Positions 5,909 to 6,181 of a DNA stretch of 6,181 nucleotides are shown piece after piece. Every line of letters starts with the position of its first letter. Position 1 is the stretch's first letter. The notes under the pieces are model-generated. The model did no database searches and had not been told where the DNA came from. It saw nothing but the letters and a program-made list of their open reading frames with translations. This DNA comes from Demequinaceae bacterium UBA4004. Its GTDB lineage: Bacteria > Actinomycetota > Actinomycetes > Actinomycetales > Demequinaceae. The position numbers were made by a program, and so were the translations under genes. The DNA is taken from assembly GCA_002384765.1 (NCBI GenBank), contig DGBM01000210.1, positions 7,270 to 13,450 of the forward strand, given 5' to 3'.

Positions 5909-5933
5909 CGTGGGGCGTGGGCGTGGGGCAGGG
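5905..5933 (+). other. G-quadruplex-type G-tract cluster
   Basis: Five G-tracts of 4, 4, 3, 4 and 3 bases are joined by loops CGT, CGT, CGT and CA. This satisfies the standard G3+N1-7 four-tract pattern on the plus strand, the template strand for rsmD-direction transcription. It overlaps the right arm of the nested inverted repeat. Confidence 0.6.
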
Positions 5934-5995
5934 TGAGCTCCGAAGTTGTCGATACGCACGCGTTCGGGAGCGAACCTCGCCGTCTTGTCCGCCGA

Positions 5996-6018
5996 TACCG
6001 TGCCGACGGGGCACGGTA
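5996..6018. repeat. Perfect 9-bp hairpin
   Basis: TACCGTGCC (5996-6004) and GGCACGGTA (6010-6018) are perfect inverted repeats around GACGG. Copies of GCCGTCTTG flank it as a direct repeat (5979-5987 and 6022-6030). There is no T-run on either side. It may be a U-less terminator or a protein site. Confidence 0.45.
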
Positions 6019-6038
6019 GCTGCCGTCTTGCCCGGTGT

Positions 6039-6055
6039 GGGGCATCGCTTGCCCC
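6039..6055 (-). terminator. Possible U-less terminator hairpin after the right-edge gene
   Basis: GGGGCA (6039-6044) and TGCCCC (6050-6055) pair around a 5-base loop, ten bases past the candidate stop at 6066-6068. No U-tract follows, which is common in actinobacteria but weakens the call. Confidence 0.3.
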
Positions 6056-6065
6056 GGTTGTGGCG

Positions 6066-6181
6066 TCATGCGGCGTGGCGTTTGGGGTGTCGCGCACGCT
6101 GGCGTGCGGGGTTGTCCCGGTCGGTCGCGTTGTGGGCAGAGTTCTCCCCTGGGTTGCCGGGTGGGTCGTGATCGTCGTGGG
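6066..6181 (-). CDS. Possible C-terminal end of an unidentified gene (partial)
   Basis: A minus-strand frame enters at the right edge and stops at TGA 6068-6066, giving 37 codons: a hydrophilic tail rich in Asp, His, Asn, Arg and Pro that starts HDDHDPPGNPGEN and ends KRHAA. It does not resemble the C-terminus of RecG, a common gene upstream of rsmD. Tails like this occur in actinobacterial DUF222/HNH endonucleases, but that is only an impression. All three minus frames are open here and another has slightly higher GC at third positions, so the frame itself is uncertain. Confidence 0.25.
   Translation of the reverse strand, partial: HDDHDPPGNPGENSAHNATDRDNPARQRARHPKRHAA

Noticed and set aside
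5829..6014. 61-codon minus frame whose TGA overlaps the rsmD ATG
   Set aside because: The overlap looks like coupling, but the product is Pro/Arg-rich with no domain, it has no ribosome binding site, and it would read through the hairpins and the predicted rsmD promoter.
5794..6171. 125-codon plus-strand open frame across the right end
   Set aside because: It starts inside antisense rsmD, and its composition simply follows the G-rich non-coding strand. No ribosome binding site or domain is visible.

Overview
This is GC-rich DNA, and every gene I can support lies on the minus strand. Read in transcription order (right to left), the gene order rsmD-coaD-DUF177-rpmF-rnc-mutM, the GTG starts, the DevR-like response regulator, the SigE-family ECF sigma factor and leaderless-type promoters point to a high-GC actinobacterium. 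It is perhaps a member of the Micrococcales, but the sequence alone does not give a genus.

Region 1 (about 5833-6181) is mostly non-coding. It may hold the last 37 codons of an unidentified gene at the right edge. It also has several hairpins, a run of five closely spaced G-tracts on the plus strand (a canonical G-quadruplex pattern), and a promoter whose -10 sits six bases from the rsmD ATG.

Region 2 (2255-5832) is a compact housekeeping block. It encodes RsmD (16S rRNA methylation), CoaD (coenzyme A synthesis), a DUF177/YceD zinc-cysteine protein, ribosomal protein bL32, RNase III, and the MutM/Fpg DNA glycosylase. Gaps are 10, 94, 2 and 20 bases, and rnc and mutM overlap by 1 base. A second promoter lies between coaD and DUF177, so DUF177-rpmF-rnc-mutM can form its own transcript. 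The rpmF/rnc junction can be drawn as a three-way RNA junction at the rnc start codon.

Region 3 (1-2254) is a regulatory module. A NarL-family response regulator with the DosR/DevR-type recognition helix has a 16/20 match to the published mycobacterial DosR box, centred 41.5 bases upstream of a predicted leaderless start. No sensor kinase is visible. Downstream are a SigE-family ECF sigma factor and, joined to it by an ATGA overlap, a single-pass membrane protein whose extracellular part contains a tandemly repeated domain. That protein is cut by the left edge. An ECF-like promoter precedes the sigma gene and suggests autoregulation.

I found no CRISPR array, tRNA, rRNA or insertion sequence. 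The housekeeping block is ordinary. The less ordinary content is regulatory: the DosR-like box, the sigma/membrane-protein pair, and the structured non-coding DNA upstream of rsmD.
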